DNA of 64,000 nucleotides from NCBI GenBank assembly GCA_022820365.1, contig JAJEFO010000043.1, positions 62,001 through 126,000 on the forward strand, in the 5' to 3' direction. Shown in pieces: positions 37,722 through 48,846 of this stretch. Position 1 is the stretch's first letter; each line of letters opens with the position of its first letter. Below the pieces are notes generated by a model. That model saw only the letters and a program-made list of their open reading frames with translations, had not been told where the DNA came from and made no database searches. Source of the DNA: Silicimonas sp. (GTDB taxonomy: Bacteria > Pseudomonadota > Alphaproteobacteria > Rhodobacterales > Rhodobacteraceae). The translations under genes and the position numbers were made by a program.

Positions 37722-38534
37722 GTGTACGACTCCAGCAGGGGCCGTCTGACCAAGGACGGCATTCGCATTCATGATTCCGGGGATTTTGCCGGCATGCACC
37801 GTGCGGGTGCACTTGCCGCGCACATTCTGGACGAGATCGCTCCGCTGGTGGAACCTGGCATGGCCACAGGCGAAATCGACAGGACAATAATGCGGATGAT
37901 AGACGAGGCTGGCGCCACGTCGGCCACGATCGGCTACAAGGGCTATCAGCATGCAAGCTGCATCAGCGTCAACCATGTCGTCTGTCACGGGATCCCCGGG
38001 AAGAAGCTGCTCAGGGACAAGGATATCCTGAACGTTGACGTGACCGTGATCGTCGACGGCTGGCATGGCGACACGAGCCGGATGTACGTTGCGGGCGGCC
38101 TTTCCCGAAGGGCGGAGCGCCTGATCCAGGTGACCCATGATGCACTGATGAAGGGAATCGAGGCAATCAGGCCCGGCAAGACGTTCGGTGATATTGGGCA
38201 TTCCATCCAGTCCTACGTTGAGGCGCATCAGATGAGCGTGGTGCAGGGCTTTTGCGGCCACGGTCTAGGGCGCCTGTTCCATGCCCCGCCCAACGTCTTG
38301 CACTTCGGGCGTCCTGGAACGGGCGCTGTCCTGGAGCCGGGCATGTTCTTCACGATCGAACCGATGGTGAATCTGGGCAGGCCCGAGACCAAGATCCTGG
38401 CAGACGACTGGACCGCCGTCACAAGAGACAAGTCGCTCTCCGCGCAGTTTGAGCATTCGGTCGGCGTCACCGATGACGGCTGCGACATCTTCACGTTGTC
38501 TCCGGCTGGCAAGTTTCATCCGACCTGGCATTGA
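37722..38534 (+). CDS. map: Type I methionine aminopeptidase
   Basis: MHRAGALAAHILDEI, ISVNHVVCHGIPG, LNVDVTVIVDGWHGDTSRMYVAG, FCGHGLGRLFHAPPNVLHFG. GTG start 37722. Confidence 0.93.
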   Translation: MYDSSRGRLTKDGIRIHDSGDFAGMHRAGALAAHILDEIAPLVEPGMATGEIDRTIMRMIDEAGATSATIGYKGYQHASCISVNHVVCHGIPGKKLLRDKDILNVDVTVIVDGWHGDTSRMYVAGGLSRRAERLIQVTHDALMKGIEAIRPGKTFGDIGHSIQSYVEAHQMSVVQGFCGHGLGRLFHAPPNVLHFGRPGTGAVLEPGMFFTIEPMVNLGRPETKILADDWTAVTRDKSLSAQFEHSVGVTDDGCDIFTLSPAGKFHPTWH

Positions 38535-38922
38535 AAGCCGCGCTGCTCCGACTCGGTTCGACGCGGGGCGACGCAGAGCCGTGAGAATCCTTGCCGAATC
38601 CGAACTTCACGGCGTCACATTCATCGGAACCTGGCACCGCGCGCGCTTCCCCTGAAGTCACGCGCACATGGCGATCACCGCAACCGCGTGTGCTTGCCGG
38701 ACTCATCAAGAGCCGCGAGTGACCCGACCATTTGAGCCGGCGCGACGGATCGACATTGGGAATGGAAGAAATGATTGGGCTGGTTGATGAAGTCGCGATG
38801 AAACCGAACATGCTCGGGCTGTACAAGTAGGGCATTTAAAAGCGATGCACTGCCATGCGAACTCATTTTCTTGTTGTGAAAAGCCAGCAAATTTGTCTCT
38901 TGGTCACCAGGGGGAATTTGGA

Positions 38923-39711
38923 ATGCAGCACCTGCTTGATCTTGAGACCTTTCCTGTCGATCGACCTGACAGTGATGAATGCAATGCCTTGTTCGAGCGG
39001 TGCCTGGTAGATCTGGCCGCACACGGCATGTACAATCTCGAGGGATTTCTGAAGCCGGAGGCTGCGCAGGCGGCAGCCGATAATCTCAAGCCGACCATGG
39101 ACAGCGAAAGCTTTACCCACAGCCGGAAGCACAACATATATTTCAAGAAAGAACTCCCGGGCCTGGCCCCGGATCATCCGGCATTGACGCAGTTTCAGAC
39201 CGTCAACCACACGCTGTGCGCTGATCAACTGGGCGACAACCCCGTCTCCGAGATCTACGCCTGGCCGCCGCTGGTGGAATTTCTGGCGATGACAATGGGC
39301 AAGCGGGCGCTCTTTACCATGGATGACCCGCTCGCTCGAATCAATGTCATGGCCTATTATGAGGGCGAAACGCTGAACTGGCATTTCGACCGCTCCGAGT
39401 TCACAACGACGCTGCTATTGCAGGCACCGGAAGCAGGCGGAGACTTCGAGTACCGTACCGATCTGCGCACTGCGGACAATCCGAACTACGACGGCGTTGC
39501 CAGGCTGTTGCGGAAAGAGGATCCGGATCTGCGGGTCGTCACGCCGACACCCGGCACCCTGAACGTATTTCGCGGCATCAACACTCCGCATCGCGTGACC
39601 AAGATCCGTGGAGGCCGCGAGCGGATCATCGCGGTGTTTTCATACTACGACAAGCCCGGCGTCACCTTTTCGGAAGAGGAGCGGATCGGGTTCTACGGTC
39701 GCTCAGCGTGA
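38923..39711 (+). CDS. 2OG-Fe(II) oxygenase family protein
   Basis: LNWHFDRSEFTTTLLLQAPEAGGDFEY (HxD), RGINTPHRVTKIRGGRERIIAVFSY (distal H, R). Confidence 0.75.
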   Translation: MQHLLDLETFPVDRPDSDECNALFERCLVDLAAHGMYNLEGFLKPEAAQAAADNLKPTMDSESFTHSRKHNIYFKKELPGLAPDHPALTQFQTVNHTLCADQLGDNPVSEIYAWPPLVEFLAMTMGKRALFTMDDPLARINVMAYYEGETLNWHFDRSEFTTTLLLQAPEAGGDFEYRTDLRTADNPNYDGVARLLRKEDPDLRVVTPTPGTLNVFRGINTPHRVTKIRGGRERIIAVFSYYDKPGVTFSEEERIGFYGRSA

Positions 39712-39763
39712 CCCCGACTGACTTGCACAGCAATCACTGGCCCGCCGAGGGGCCCGCACAGAA

Positions 39764-41023
39764 ATGACCGACATGCCGCCACTTTTCAGAGACGAGCGCA
39801 AGCTGACCTATTTGAACAGCGAGGGCGCAGACAGGCCATTGATCAGTCCGGTCCCGCCGGAAGTGCTGGAACGGGCCCGCGCCTATCGGCTCGGTCGGTT
39901 TCGCGAGGCGATGGCGAAGGCCGATGTCGCGGCATTGTTGCTGTACGATCCGATCAATATCCGCTACGCCTTCGACAGTTCGAACATGCAGGTTTGGACG
40001 GCGCACAACCCGATGCGCTATGCGCTGATTCTGACAGAAGGCCCTGCGGTCATGTTCGAGTTCAGGGGCTGCGAGCACCTCAATGACGGCCTGCCGGGAA
40101 TCGACGATCTGCGGAACTCCACCTCGTGGATGTTCATGGCCAAAGGCGACAAATCGCCCCTGCACACGGCGCGTTGGGCGGACGAGATCACGGAGTTGCT
40201 GCAGGAGCATGGCGGCGGCAACAGGCGCATCGCCATCGACAAGCTGGACGGCGCGCCGCTGCTGGCCCTTCAGGAGCGCCAGCTGGAATACGTCGAAGGC
40301 ACCGAACTGACCGAATTGGCTCGATCGATAAAGTCTGCCGACGAAATCAAGCTGATGCGCTGGACCATTCGCGTCTGCGAGGCAGGCATGGCGCGGATCT
40401 ATGAGCACTCCCGCCCCGGGGTGACAGAACGCGAGCTCTGGGCGCATCTGCATTTCGAGAACGCCCGCTCGGGCGGCGACTGGCTTGAAACCAAGCTGCT
40501 GACCTGCGGGCCCAACACGAACCCCTGGTACCAGGAATGTTCGGACCGCGTGTGCCAGTCGGGCGAAATGATCTCGTTCGATACGGACATGATCGGACCC
40601 TATGGCTACTGCGCGGACCTGTCGCGGAGCTGGACGTGTGGCTATTCCTCGATGACGGACCGGCAAAAGCGGCTCTATTCCACCGCGCTGAGCCAGATCG
40701 ATCACAATCTGGCGCTGCTGCAACCAGGCCTGTCATTTGAAGAGTTCAACGCGAAGAGTTGGCGCATACCGGCGAGGCATGTCGACTACCGCTACTCGCT
40801 GGCCTTGCACGGCGTCGGCATGGCCGACGAATGGCCTGTGGTGCCGTTGCATGTGGACTTCGACGAAGGCGCCATGTCCGGGCAGTTCGAACCGGGCCAT
40901 GTGGTCTGCATTGAAAGCCTGATCGGCGAGGAAGGGTCAGAGAGCGTCAAGCTCGAAACCCAGGTTCTGATCACGGAAGACGGTACCGAACGGCTGGACA
41001 GCTTCCCTTGGGAAGAGGTCTGA
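39764..41023 (+). CDS. M24-family metallohydrolase, DddP-like (candidate DMSP lyase)
   Basis: NIRYAFDSSNMQVWTAHNPMRYALIL, GGDWLETKLLTCGPNTNPWYQECSDRVCQ, FDTDMIGPYGYCADLSRSW, LHGVGMADEWP, IESLIGEEG, KLETQVLITEDG. Very close to remembered DddP motifs. Confidence 0.7.
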   Translation: MTDMPPLFRDERKLTYLNSEGADRPLISPVPPEVLERARAYRLGRFREAMAKADVAALLLYDPINIRYAFDSSNMQVWTAHNPMRYALILTEGPAVMFEFRGCEHLNDGLPGIDDLRNSTSWMFMAKGDKSPLHTARWADEITELLQEHGGGNRRIAIDKLDGAPLLALQERQLEYVEGTELTELARSIKSADEIKLMRWTIRVCEAGMARIYEHSRPGVTERELWAHLHFENARSGGDWLETKLLTCGPNTNPWYQECSDRVCQSGEMISFDTDMIGPYGYCADLSRSWTCGYSSMTDRQKRLYSTALSQIDHNLALLQPGLSFEEFNAKSWRIPARHVDYRYSLALHGVGMADEWPVVPLHVDFDEGAMSGQFEPGHVVCIESLIGEEGSESVKLETQVLITEDGTERLDSFPWEEV

Positions 41024-41217
41024 AGGCCACATCGGTCCATTTCCAGGCGCTGTCATTCAAGGCCACACTTTTGGCGCCTACTTGTCGTGCAAGCCCGACC
41101 CGAAACCTGCGATTCGGTCGCGCGTGACCTCTTGATCTCGGACCGCTGCATGCCATGAGGCTTTCGAGACCATCGGCATTTCGAACGCGCCGCAAGGCCC
41201 GCCAGTGCCGGTGGCCG

Positions 41218-42888
41218 TCACGCTCCCAGAATTCCGGGCAAATTCAGTCCCTGCTCGCGGGCGCATTCCAGAGCAATTTCGTAGCCCGCATCTGCGTGCC
41301 GCATGACCCCCGAGGCGGGATCGTTCCAAAGGACGTTTGCGATGCGGCGGTCGGCATCTTCCGTACCGTCACAGCAGATGACCATGCCGGAATGCTGGCT
41401 GAATCCCATGCCGACTCCGCCGCCGTGATGCAGCGACACCCATGTGGCACCGCTTGCGACGTTCAGCATCGCGTTCAACAAGGGCCAGTCGGACACGGCA
41501 TCCGAACCATCCTTCATCGCTTCTGTTTCGCGATTGGGAGACGCAACCGAACCGCTGTCCAGATGATCGCGGCCAATGACGACCGGGGCCGACAACTCGC
41601 CGGACCTCACCATTTCGTTGAAGGCAAGCCCGAGCTTGTGCCGCTGTCCCAGGCCCACCCAGCAGATTCGCGCCGGCAGCCCCTGGAAGGAAATGCGCTC
41701 CCGGGCCATGTCGAGCCAGTTGTGCAAGTGCGGATCCTCGATCAGCTCTTTCACCTTGGCATCGGTCGTGTAGATGTCTTCGGGATCGCCCGACAACGCG
41801 CACCAGCGAAACGGGCCGACGCCCCGGCAGAAGAGCGGGCGAATGTAGGCAGGCACGAATCCAGGGAACGCGAAGGCATTTTCCAGGCCCTCTTCCTGGG
41901 CCACTTGCCGGATGTTGTTGCCGTAGTCCAGGGTCGGCACGCCCCGGTTCCAGAAGTCCACCATCGCGGCGACATGCACCTTCATCGAGGCACGGGCGGC
42001 TTTCTCCACTGCTTTCGGGTCGCTTTCCTGCTTTGCGCGCCAATCCGCCACGCTCCACCCTTGCGGCAGGTATCCGTGGACCGGATCGTGGGCGGAGGTC
42101 TGGTCGGTTACGATGTCGGGCCGAACCCCGCGACTGGCCAGTTCGGGGATCACATCCGCCGCGTTGCCTATCATCGCCACGGACTTTGCTTCACCTGCAT
42201 CCGTCCAGCGTTCGATCATCTCCAGCGCCTCGTCGAGCGAATGGGTCTTCTCGTCGACATACCGGGTGCGCAAACGGAAGTCGGCGCGGGTTTCGTCGCA
42301 TTCGACGGCAAGGCAGCAGGCCCCGGCCATGACCGCCGCCAGAGGCTGCGCGCCGCCCATGCCGCCCAGGCCGCTGGTCAATATCCAGCGACCGTCCAGG
42401 TTGCCGCCATAGTGCTGACGGCCCGCCTCCATGAAAGTCTCGTAGGTGCCCTGCACGATGCCTTGCGTGCCAATGTAGATCCAGGATCCGGCTGTCATCT
42501 GGCCGTACATGGCCAAGCCTTTCCTGTCGAGTTCGTTGAAATGGTTCCAGTTGGCCCAGTTGGGGACGAGGTTCGAATTGGCGATCAGGACACGCGGCGC
42601 GTCCTTGTGGGTGCTGAAGATTCCCACCGGCTTGCCGGATTGCACAAGCAGGGTCTCCGCGTCCTCCAGCCCTTGAAGCGCCGCAACAATCGCGTCGAAA
42701 TCGGCCCATGTGCGTGCGGCACGGCCGATGCCGCCGTAGACCACCAGCTCATGCGGGTTTTCGGCAACGTCCGGGTGCAGGTTGTTCATCAGCATTCGCA
42801 TCGGTGCCTCGGTCAGCCAGCTCTTTGCGCTTATCTCGGCACCCGTCGGGGGAAAGACGTCGCGAATGTTGTGTCGTGGGTCGGTCAT
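41218..42888 (-). CDS. hutU: Urocanate hydratase
   Basis: [66 protein letters not shown]. Confidence 0.97.
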   Translation of the reverse strand: MTDPRHNIRDVFPPTGAEISAKSWLTEAPMRMLMNNLHPDVAENPHELVVYGGIGRAARTWADFDAIVAALQGLEDAETLLVQSGKPVGIFSTHKDAPRVLIANSNLVPNWANWNHFNELDRKGLAMYGQMTAGSWIYIGTQGIVQGTYETFMEAGRQHYGGNLDGRWILTSGLGGMGGAQPLAAVMAGACCLAVECDETRADFRLRTRYVDEKTHSLDEALEMIERWTDAGEAKSVAMIGNAADVIPELASRGVRPDIVTDQTSAHDPVHGYLPQGWSVADWRAKQESDPKAVEKAARASMKVHVAAMVDFWNRGVPTLDYGNNIRQVAQEEGLENAFAFPGFVPAYIRPLFCRGVGPFRWCALSGDPEDIYTTDAKVKELIEDPHLHNWLDMARERISFQGLPARICWVGLGQRHKLGLAFNEMVRSGELSAPVVIGRDHLDSGSVASPNRETEAMKDGSDAVSDWPLLNAMLNVASGATWVSLHHGGGVGMGFSQHSGMVICCDGTEDADRRIANVLWNDPASGVMRHADAGYEIALECAREQGLNLPGILGA

Positions 42889-43685
42889 CGATCGGCTCCA
42901 AGGCTGGGGGCCATGTTGGCCAAGGTTGTCAGGACTGCCTTCAGACAGGATCGCAAGCGATCGGCCTTGCCGGTGTCGTAGGACCACGGCGGGACTTCAT
43001 CCGTCAGGTAGGTCGATTGCGCCAGTTCCATCTGGATCGCGTGGCAGCCCGCATCCGGGCGGCCATAGTGCCGCGTGGTCCAGCCGCCCTTGAAGCGCCC
43101 GTTCAAGACGGTGCTGTAGCCGGGCGCGTCCTCGCAAGTCCGAAAGACGGCGTCTTGCAGCATCGCCGCACAGGTGGTGCCCAGATTGGTTCCGATGTTG
43201 AAGTCAGGCAGCGTACTGTCAAAGAGGAACGGGATCCGGGACCGGATCGAGTGACAATCGTAGAGGATCGCCACACCATGCATTTTCCGTACGCGATCCA
43301 GTTCGGACCGCAGCGCTTCGTGATAGGGCGTGTGACAGCTTGCGCGGCGGGTTTCGACATCGGTCGGGGTCGGTGGGGTGTCCCAGATGTCATGCCCGTC
43401 GAAATCCGTCAGCGGTACAAGTGCCGTGGTGTTCTGGCCCGGGTACAGGCTCGCCCCCGACGGATCGCGGTTGGCGTCAATGACATAGCGGTGAAAGGTT
43501 GCCCGAACGGTGGTCACGCCTGGCAACAGATCGGCATAGAGCCGATCGATATGCCAGTCCGTATCCGCCAAGGCACGCCCTCGCTCGTTAAGGCGCGCCC
43601 TGATCTCGTCTGGCACGTGGGTTCCCGCATGGGGAAACCCCAGTACAACGGGGCCGGTGCCAGGCACGACCTCAACAGGCGTCAT
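42885..43685 (-). CDS. hutG: N-formylglutamate amidohydrolase
   Basis: [40 protein letters not shown]; between hutU and hutH. Confidence 0.92.
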   Translation of the reverse strand: MTPVEVVPGTGPVVLGFPHAGTHVPDEIRARLNERGRALADTDWHIDRLYADLLPGVTTVRATFHRYVIDANRDPSGASLYPGQNTTALVPLTDFDGHDIWDTPPTPTDVETRRASCHTPYHEALRSELDRVRKMHGVAILYDCHSIRSRIPFLFDSTLPDFNIGTNLGTTCAAMLQDAVFRTCEDAPGYSTVLNGRFKGGWTTRHYGRPDAGCHAIQMELAQSTYLTDEVPPWSYDTGKADRLRSCLKAVLTTLANMAPSLGADR

Positions 43686-45223
43686 GTCAGCGACCCCTGT
43701 ACATAGGCAGGCAGGTCCACGGCATCGGTCAGTGAACCGCTCGCGACGAGCCTGGCAGCGGATTCCAGGGATGGGGCCATGTACCGGTCTTCGATCACGG
43801 CCGGCACCCTGGCGCGCAGCGATTGCAGGACTCGCGCCAGCGCGGCGCTTGTCTTCAGCGGGGCGCGGAACTCGATGCCCTGCGCGGCGCACATGGCCTC
43901 AACGCCGAGGATCACGTTCAGGTTGGCGTTCATCCGCTCCAGCCGCCGTGCCCCATGGGCGGCCATGCTGACGTGATCCTCCTGGTTCGCCGAGGTTGGC
44001 GTGCTGTCGGTGGTGCACGGATTGGCGAGGTGCTTGTTTTCGCTCATCAAGGCCGCCGTTGCCACTTCGGCAATCATCAGGCCGGAATTCAGGCCTGGAT
44101 CCGGCGTCAGGAAAGGCGGCAGGTCAAAGGACAGCGTAGGATCGACCATCAAGGCGACGCGTCGCTGGGCGATCGCGCCGATCTCCGACACCGCGAGCGC
44201 GATTTGATCGGCGGCAAAGCCGACCGGTTCGGCATGGAAGTTCCCGCCCGAGACGATCACGCCGTCCTCGGCAAGGACAAGCGGATTGTCGGTGACGGCA
44301 TTGGCTTCGATTTCAAGCGTGCGTCCCGCGGCATGGAGCAAGTCCATGGCTGCACCCGTGACTTGCGGCTGGCAACGGATGCAATAGGGATCCTGCACCC
44401 TAGTGTCGCCGACGCGATGGCTTTCGCGGATCTCGGATCCTTGCATCAGGCTGCGCTGCGCTTCGGCCACTGCAAATTGTCCGGCATGTCCGCGCAGGGC
44501 GTGGATCGCCGGGTGCAATGGTGCGGTTGAGCCCATGATCGCGTCGGTTGACAATGCACCGGTCACAACGGCCGTCGCGGCATTCTGCCAGGCACCCCAC
44601 AGGCCCGCCAAGGCACAGGCGGTCGAAAACTGGGTGCCGTTGATCAAGGCCAGACCTTCTTTCGCGCCAAGAACGATCGGGGTCAGGCCTGCCTTCTCGA
44701 ATGCATCGCGGGCGGGCATCTGGGCATCGTCTAGGACAGCTTCGCCTTCGCCAATCATCGCCGCGGCCATATGTGCGAGAGGTGCAAGGTCGCCGGACGC
44801 ACCGACCGATCCCTGAACCGGAATGACGGGCGTCACGCCCGCATCAAGCATGTCCTCGATCAGGGATACGGTTGACAGCGCCACTCCCGACGCCCCGCGC
44901 CCGAGCGACAGAAGCTTCAGCACCATCATCAGACGGGTCGTCGCGACATCCAGGGACTCTCCGACGCCACAGCAGTGCGACAGGACCAGGTTCCGCTGAA
45001 GACTGCTCGTGTCTTCTGCCGCGATCTTGACGCTCGCGAGCTTCCCGAAACCGGTGTTGACCCCATAGACGGGGTCGCTGCCGGCGGCGGCTTGCGCGAC
45101 AATTCTTGCCGCGGCCTCGATTGCGGGACAGGCGGACGAGTTCAGCCGAACCGAGCGCTGCGCAGCCCAGATGTCGTTCAACTGGGCAAGAGTTGCCGCA
45201 CCCGGGTCCAGGACGACTGTCAT
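43682..45223 (-). CDS. hutH: Histidine ammonia-lyase
   Basis: [40 protein letters not shown] (MIO Ala-Ser-Gly), [15 protein letters not shown]. Confidence 0.97.
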   Translation of the reverse strand: MTVVLDPGAATLAQLNDIWAAQRSVRLNSSACPAIEAAARIVAQAAAGSDPVYGVNTGFGKLASVKIAAEDTSSLQRNLVLSHCCGVGESLDVATTRLMMVLKLLSLGRGASGVALSTVSLIEDMLDAGVTPVIPVQGSVGASGDLAPLAHMAAAMIGEGEAVLDDAQMPARDAFEKAGLTPIVLGAKEGLALINGTQFSTACALAGLWGAWQNAATAVVTGALSTDAIMGSTAPLHPAIHALRGHAGQFAVAEAQRSLMQGSEIRESHRVGDTRVQDPYCIRCQPQVTGAAMDLLHAAGRTLEIEANAVTDNPLVLAEDGVIVSGGNFHAEPVGFAADQIALAVSEIGAIAQRRVALMVDPTLSFDLPPFLTPDPGLNSGLMIAEVATAALMSENKHLANPCTTDSTPTSANQEDHVSMAAHGARRLERMNANLNVILGVEAMCAAQGIEFRAPLKTSAALARVLQSLRARVPAVIEDRYMAPSLESAARLVASGSLTDAVDLPAYVQGSLT

Positions 45224-46413
45224 TGCTTTCCCGCAAAGATGCGCGCGTGCAGGGGATTGAACCCGATGCGATAGGCCAGCTCCGCCGGGTGTACGATGTC
45301 CCAAACGCACAGATCGGCTCGCATTCCCGGGACAATCCTTCCCCGGTCCTCCACACCCAGCGCCCTGGCGGCATGTGCAGTCATGCCCAATAGCGCTTCA
45401 AGCGGCGTCATCCGGAATAACGTGCTGCCCATGTTCAAGGCCAGAAGCGGCGACGTCATGGGTGACGAACCCGGGTTGCAGTCCGTTGCCAAGGCCATCG
45501 GCACATGGTGATCTCGGAATGCCTGGATCGGCGGCACTTGCGTTTCGCGCAGCGTGTAGAATGCACCGGGCAACAGCACCGCAACCGTGCCGGACGCGGC
45601 CAAGGACTCGGCGTCGCCCTCGTTGGCGTATTCCAGATGATCCGCGCTCAGCGCACGGTGTCGCGCTGCAAGTCGCGTGCCTCCGATGTTCGACAGCTGT
45701 TCGGCATGCAGCTTGACAGGCAAGCCCAGTTCCGCCGCGACGTCGAACACGCGCGCCATCTGCGCGGTGTCAAAGGCGATTCCCTCGCAGAATCCGTCCA
45801 CCGCATCGACGAGGCCTTCTGCGTGAGCCGCCCGCAGGGCGGGGATGCAAACGTCGTCAATGTAGGCGTCAGGATTGCCTTGATATTCGGGAGGGGTTGC
45901 ATGGGCGCCGAGATAGCTGGTGTGCACATCCACCGGGCGAGCATTGGCGATGGCTCGCGCCACGCGCAGCATCTTGGGTTCGCTGTTCAGGTCCAGCCCG
46001 TAACCGGATTTCACCTCGATCAGCGTGACGCCTTCCGCGATCATCGCGTCGACACGGGTCAGCGCATCCGCAAGCAGCGCTTCTTCGCTCGCGTCCCGGG
46101 TTGCCGCCACGGTCGAGACGATCCCTCCGCCGGCCTTGGCCACCTCTTCGTAGCTTGCGCCGTTGAGGCGCAACTCGAACTCGGCTGCGCGGTTTCCGCC
46201 AAAGACCACATGCGTATGACAGTCGATCAGGGCGGGCGTGACGAGACGGCCTCCGAAGTCCCTTGTCTCAAGAGCCTGATAGGCTGCAGGCACGTCGGTT
46301 CGTGCTCCGACCCAGGCGATGAGGGCGTCTTTGATCGCGATCGCCCCGTCTTCAATCAACCCGTAGCTGTCATTGTCGGCCAGCGTGGCAATGCGGGCAT
46401 TGGTCAGGAGCAT
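45220..46413 (-). CDS. hutI: Imidazolonepropionase
   Basis: [45 protein letters not shown]. Confidence 0.97.
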   Translation of the reverse strand: MLLTNARIATLADNDSYGLIEDGAIAIKDALIAWVGARTDVPAAYQALETRDFGGRLVTPALIDCHTHVVFGGNRAAEFELRLNGASYEEVAKAGGGIVSTVAATRDASEEALLADALTRVDAMIAEGVTLIEVKSGYGLDLNSEPKMLRVARAIANARPVDVHTSYLGAHATPPEYQGNPDAYIDDVCIPALRAAHAEGLVDAVDGFCEGIAFDTAQMARVFDVAAELGLPVKLHAEQLSNIGGTRLAARHRALSADHLEYANEGDAESLAASGTVAVLLPGAFYTLRETQVPPIQAFRDHHVPMALATDCNPGSSPMTSPLLALNMGSTLFRMTPLEALLGMTAHAARALGVEDRGRIVPGMRADLCVWDIVHPAELAYRIGFNPLHARIFAGKQ

Positions 46414-46451
46414 CGAACCTACTCACTTGCTTTGGGAGCCTGTCCATGCTT

Positions 46452-46487
46452 TTATGTTCATACATAATAATATGTCAAGTGGACATA
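46452..46487. promoter_or_regulatory. Two palindromic operator-like sites in the hutI/hutF divergent promoter
   Basis: TTATGT-tcat-ACATAA (46452-46467) and TATGTC-aagtg-GACATA (46471-46487), immediately upstream of hutF ATG 46490. Confidence 0.65.
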
Positions 46488-46489
46488 AA

Positions 46490-47851
46490 ATGCAGATTTG
46501 GGCTGAATCGGCGCTGCTGCCGTCCGGCTGGGCGTCAGAAGTGGCGGTGACTGTGGATGGCTCCGGCCGCATCGCCACCGTGGAAGCTGGCGCTTCAAAG
46601 GCCGGGCATTGTGTTGGATTGCTGCTTCCGTCACCGGTGAACGTTCACAGCCACGCGTTTCAGCGCGCGATGGCCGGTCTTACCGAACGACGCGGGCCAA
46701 ACCCCTCGGACAACTTCTGGACGTGGCGCGAATTGATGTTTCGCTTTCTGGACCGTCTCACTCCTGAGCACGTGGAGGCGATTGCAGCGTTCGTTCAGAT
46801 GGAGATGCTGGAGTCGGGGTACAGCACCAGTGCCGAGTTCCACTACCTGCACCATGCGCCTGCAGGCACGCCGTATGAGAACATTGGCGAGATGTCGGAG
46901 CGCATCACTGCTGCGGCGAACAGGACTGGAATCGGCTTGTGCCTCTTGCCCGTGCAATACGAGTTCGGCGGATGCGACGGTCGCTGCCTCGGGCCGGGGC
47001 AAGTCCGGTTCGGAAATGGCCCGGACCAGTTTCGGCGACTGCACGATGCAGCACGAGACGCGTTGAAGGGTCTTCCGGAAGACGCGCAAATCGGCGTGGC
47101 TCCGCATTCGTTGAGGGCTGTCGCTTCAGAGACTTTGAAATCCTATGCTGACCAGTTCCCGGCCGGTCCGATCCACATGCACCTTGCCGAGCAAATCCCC
47201 GAAGTCGAGGAGGTGCAGGCGCAATGGGGCGCACGACCAGTAGAGTGGGCCTTGGAGCACATGGCGCTGGATGATCGCTGGTGCCTGATCCACTGCACGC
47301 AGATGACGCCTTCAGAGACGATCCGACTTGCCGCAACGGGGGCCGTTGCAGGATTGTGCCCGATCACCGAGAGCAGCTTGGGCGACGGGATATTCGACGG
47401 CGTGCGTTGGGCAGGTCAGGGAGGACGCCTTGCTGTCGGTTCGGACAGCAACATTCGTATCGCGTTGAGCGAGGAACTGCGTACCCTCGAATATTCTCAG
47501 CGCCTCCGGGATCACACGCGCGCCGCGTTCGCAACGGGAGGGATGTCGACCGGGCGGCGTCTCTTCGAGCATGTCCTGCAGGGGGGCGCGCAAGCCGCGG
47601 GACGCAGGACCGGACGCCTGGAAGCCGGCCACTGGGCCGACATGCTGGCACTTGACACCACATCGGTGATCCTGCGCGGGTTCGGCGGGGATACCGTCCT
47701 TGATGCATGGACATTCGCCGGCGACGACGGGCTGGTTTCAGATGTTTGGTCGGCAGGCCGACACAGGGTCCGGCAAGGCCGGCATGTTGCAAGAACTGAA
47801 ATTGTCGCGGACTACGCGAAAACCATCGATGCACTGCAGGGCGCATTATGA
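46490..47851 (+). CDS. hutF: Formimidoylglutamate deiminase
   Basis: PSPVNVHSHAFQRAMAGLTERRG, HMHLAEQIPEVEEVQAQWGARPVEWALEHM, VGSDSNIRIALSEELRTLEYSQRL. Confidence 0.95.
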   Translation: MQIWAESALLPSGWASEVAVTVDGSGRIATVEAGASKAGHCVGLLLPSPVNVHSHAFQRAMAGLTERRGPNPSDNFWTWRELMFRFLDRLTPEHVEAIAAFVQMEMLESGYSTSAEFHYLHHAPAGTPYENIGEMSERITAAANRTGIGLCLLPVQYEFGGCDGRCLGPGQVRFGNGPDQFRRLHDAARDALKGLPEDAQIGVAPHSLRAVASETLKSYADQFPAGPIHMHLAEQIPEVEEVQAQWGARPVEWALEHMALDDRWCLIHCTQMTPSETIRLAATGAVAGLCPITESSLGDGIFDGVRWAGQGGRLAVGSDSNIRIALSEELRTLEYSQRLRDHTRAAFATGGMSTGRRLFEHVLQGGAQAAGRRTGRLEAGHWADMLALDTTSVILRGFGGDTVLDAWTFAGDDGLVSDVWSAGRHRVRQGRHVARTEIVADYAKTIDALQGAL

Positions 47852-48549
47852 ACGTGCCGACGGCACAGACGTGGCAAAGCGTGCAAAAGGAGGTCTTGCG
47901 CCGGATTCACGCGCGCGAATGGAAGCCGGGAGACTTGATCCCGAACGAGGCCGAGCTTGCCAAGGAATTCGGATGCGCCCGCACAACGGTGAATCGCGCG
48001 TTACGCAGCCTCGCAGAAGGTGGCCTGCTGGAGCGAAGGCGCAAGGCGGGCACCCGTGTCGCGGCACAACCTGTTGCGAAGGCGACACTGAACATTGCGG
48101 TGATCCGGCACGAGGTCGAAGACCGCGGGGCGCGATACGGATATCAGCTGGCCCTCCGGGAGGCCCGCATCGCGCCAACCCACATAAGCGCAGCTCTTGG
48201 CGTTGGAGTGCAGGAAAGATTGCTGCATGTCATGGCCCTGCATCTGTCGAATGATGCGCCATACGCTTTGGAAGATCGCTGGATAAATGCGGTTCATGTG
48301 CCTGATGCCCTGAAACAGGACTTTCGATCCGTCAGCGCAAATGAATGGTTGTTGCAAAATGTTCCCTACACGAGGGGCGAGATCTCGTTTTCGGCGAAAC
48401 CGGCCTCTGCCGAGAACGCGAACTACCTGAACTGTCCGGAGAAGAGCGCTTTGCTTGCGGTAGACAGGCTGACCTGGGATCATGATCAGTCCGTCACGGT
48501 CGTTCAGGTCCTGTTTGCTCCTGGTCACCAGATGCGCACCCGGATCTAG
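47848..48549 (+). CDS. hutC: GntR-family histidine utilization repressor
   Basis: wHTH WKPGDLIPNEAELAKEFGCARTTVNRALRSLAEGGLLERRRKAGTRV, UTRA domain; ATGA overlap with hutF. Confidence 0.93.
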   Translation: MNVPTAQTWQSVQKEVLRRIHAREWKPGDLIPNEAELAKEFGCARTTVNRALRSLAEGGLLERRRKAGTRVAAQPVAKATLNIAVIRHEVEDRGARYGYQLALREARIAPTHISAALGVGVQERLLHVMALHLSNDAPYALEDRWINAVHVPDALKQDFRSVSANEWLLQNVPYTRGEISFSAKPASAENANYLNCPEKSALLAVDRLTWDHDQSVTVVQVLFAPGHQMRTRI

Positions 48550-48846
48550 GCCATGTCAGAGGCCTTGACGCTGTCTGGCCGATGCTGCGACCCTAGTCTC
48601 CTTGGTCTCCCTGTTCGATTGCCAATGCAGGCGAGGCATGCCGAACGGGGAAACGGCCATCAAATTCCGTTACGCGACGTCGCGGAGAACAGGATTGAAC
48701 GCATCCGAAATACGTCACATCTTTCCCGGGAGCGCGGTACCGTGCACGAGCCTGCCGGGCCGGGCGCATGGCAGTGGCGGTCAGGATGAGTGACCAACCG
48801 GAGTCTTGCCGGGTCGGCACGGTGAGGCGAAGCAGGGAATATCGCA

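Noticed and set aside
41155-42981. 608-aa plus-strand ORF opposite hutU
   Set aside because: hutU is unambiguous on the minus strand; the antisense ORF has no recognizable motif.
48550-48846. Short ORFs between hutC and glpD
   Set aside because: Arg/Pro-rich with no recognizable domain on either strand; no support for a gene.
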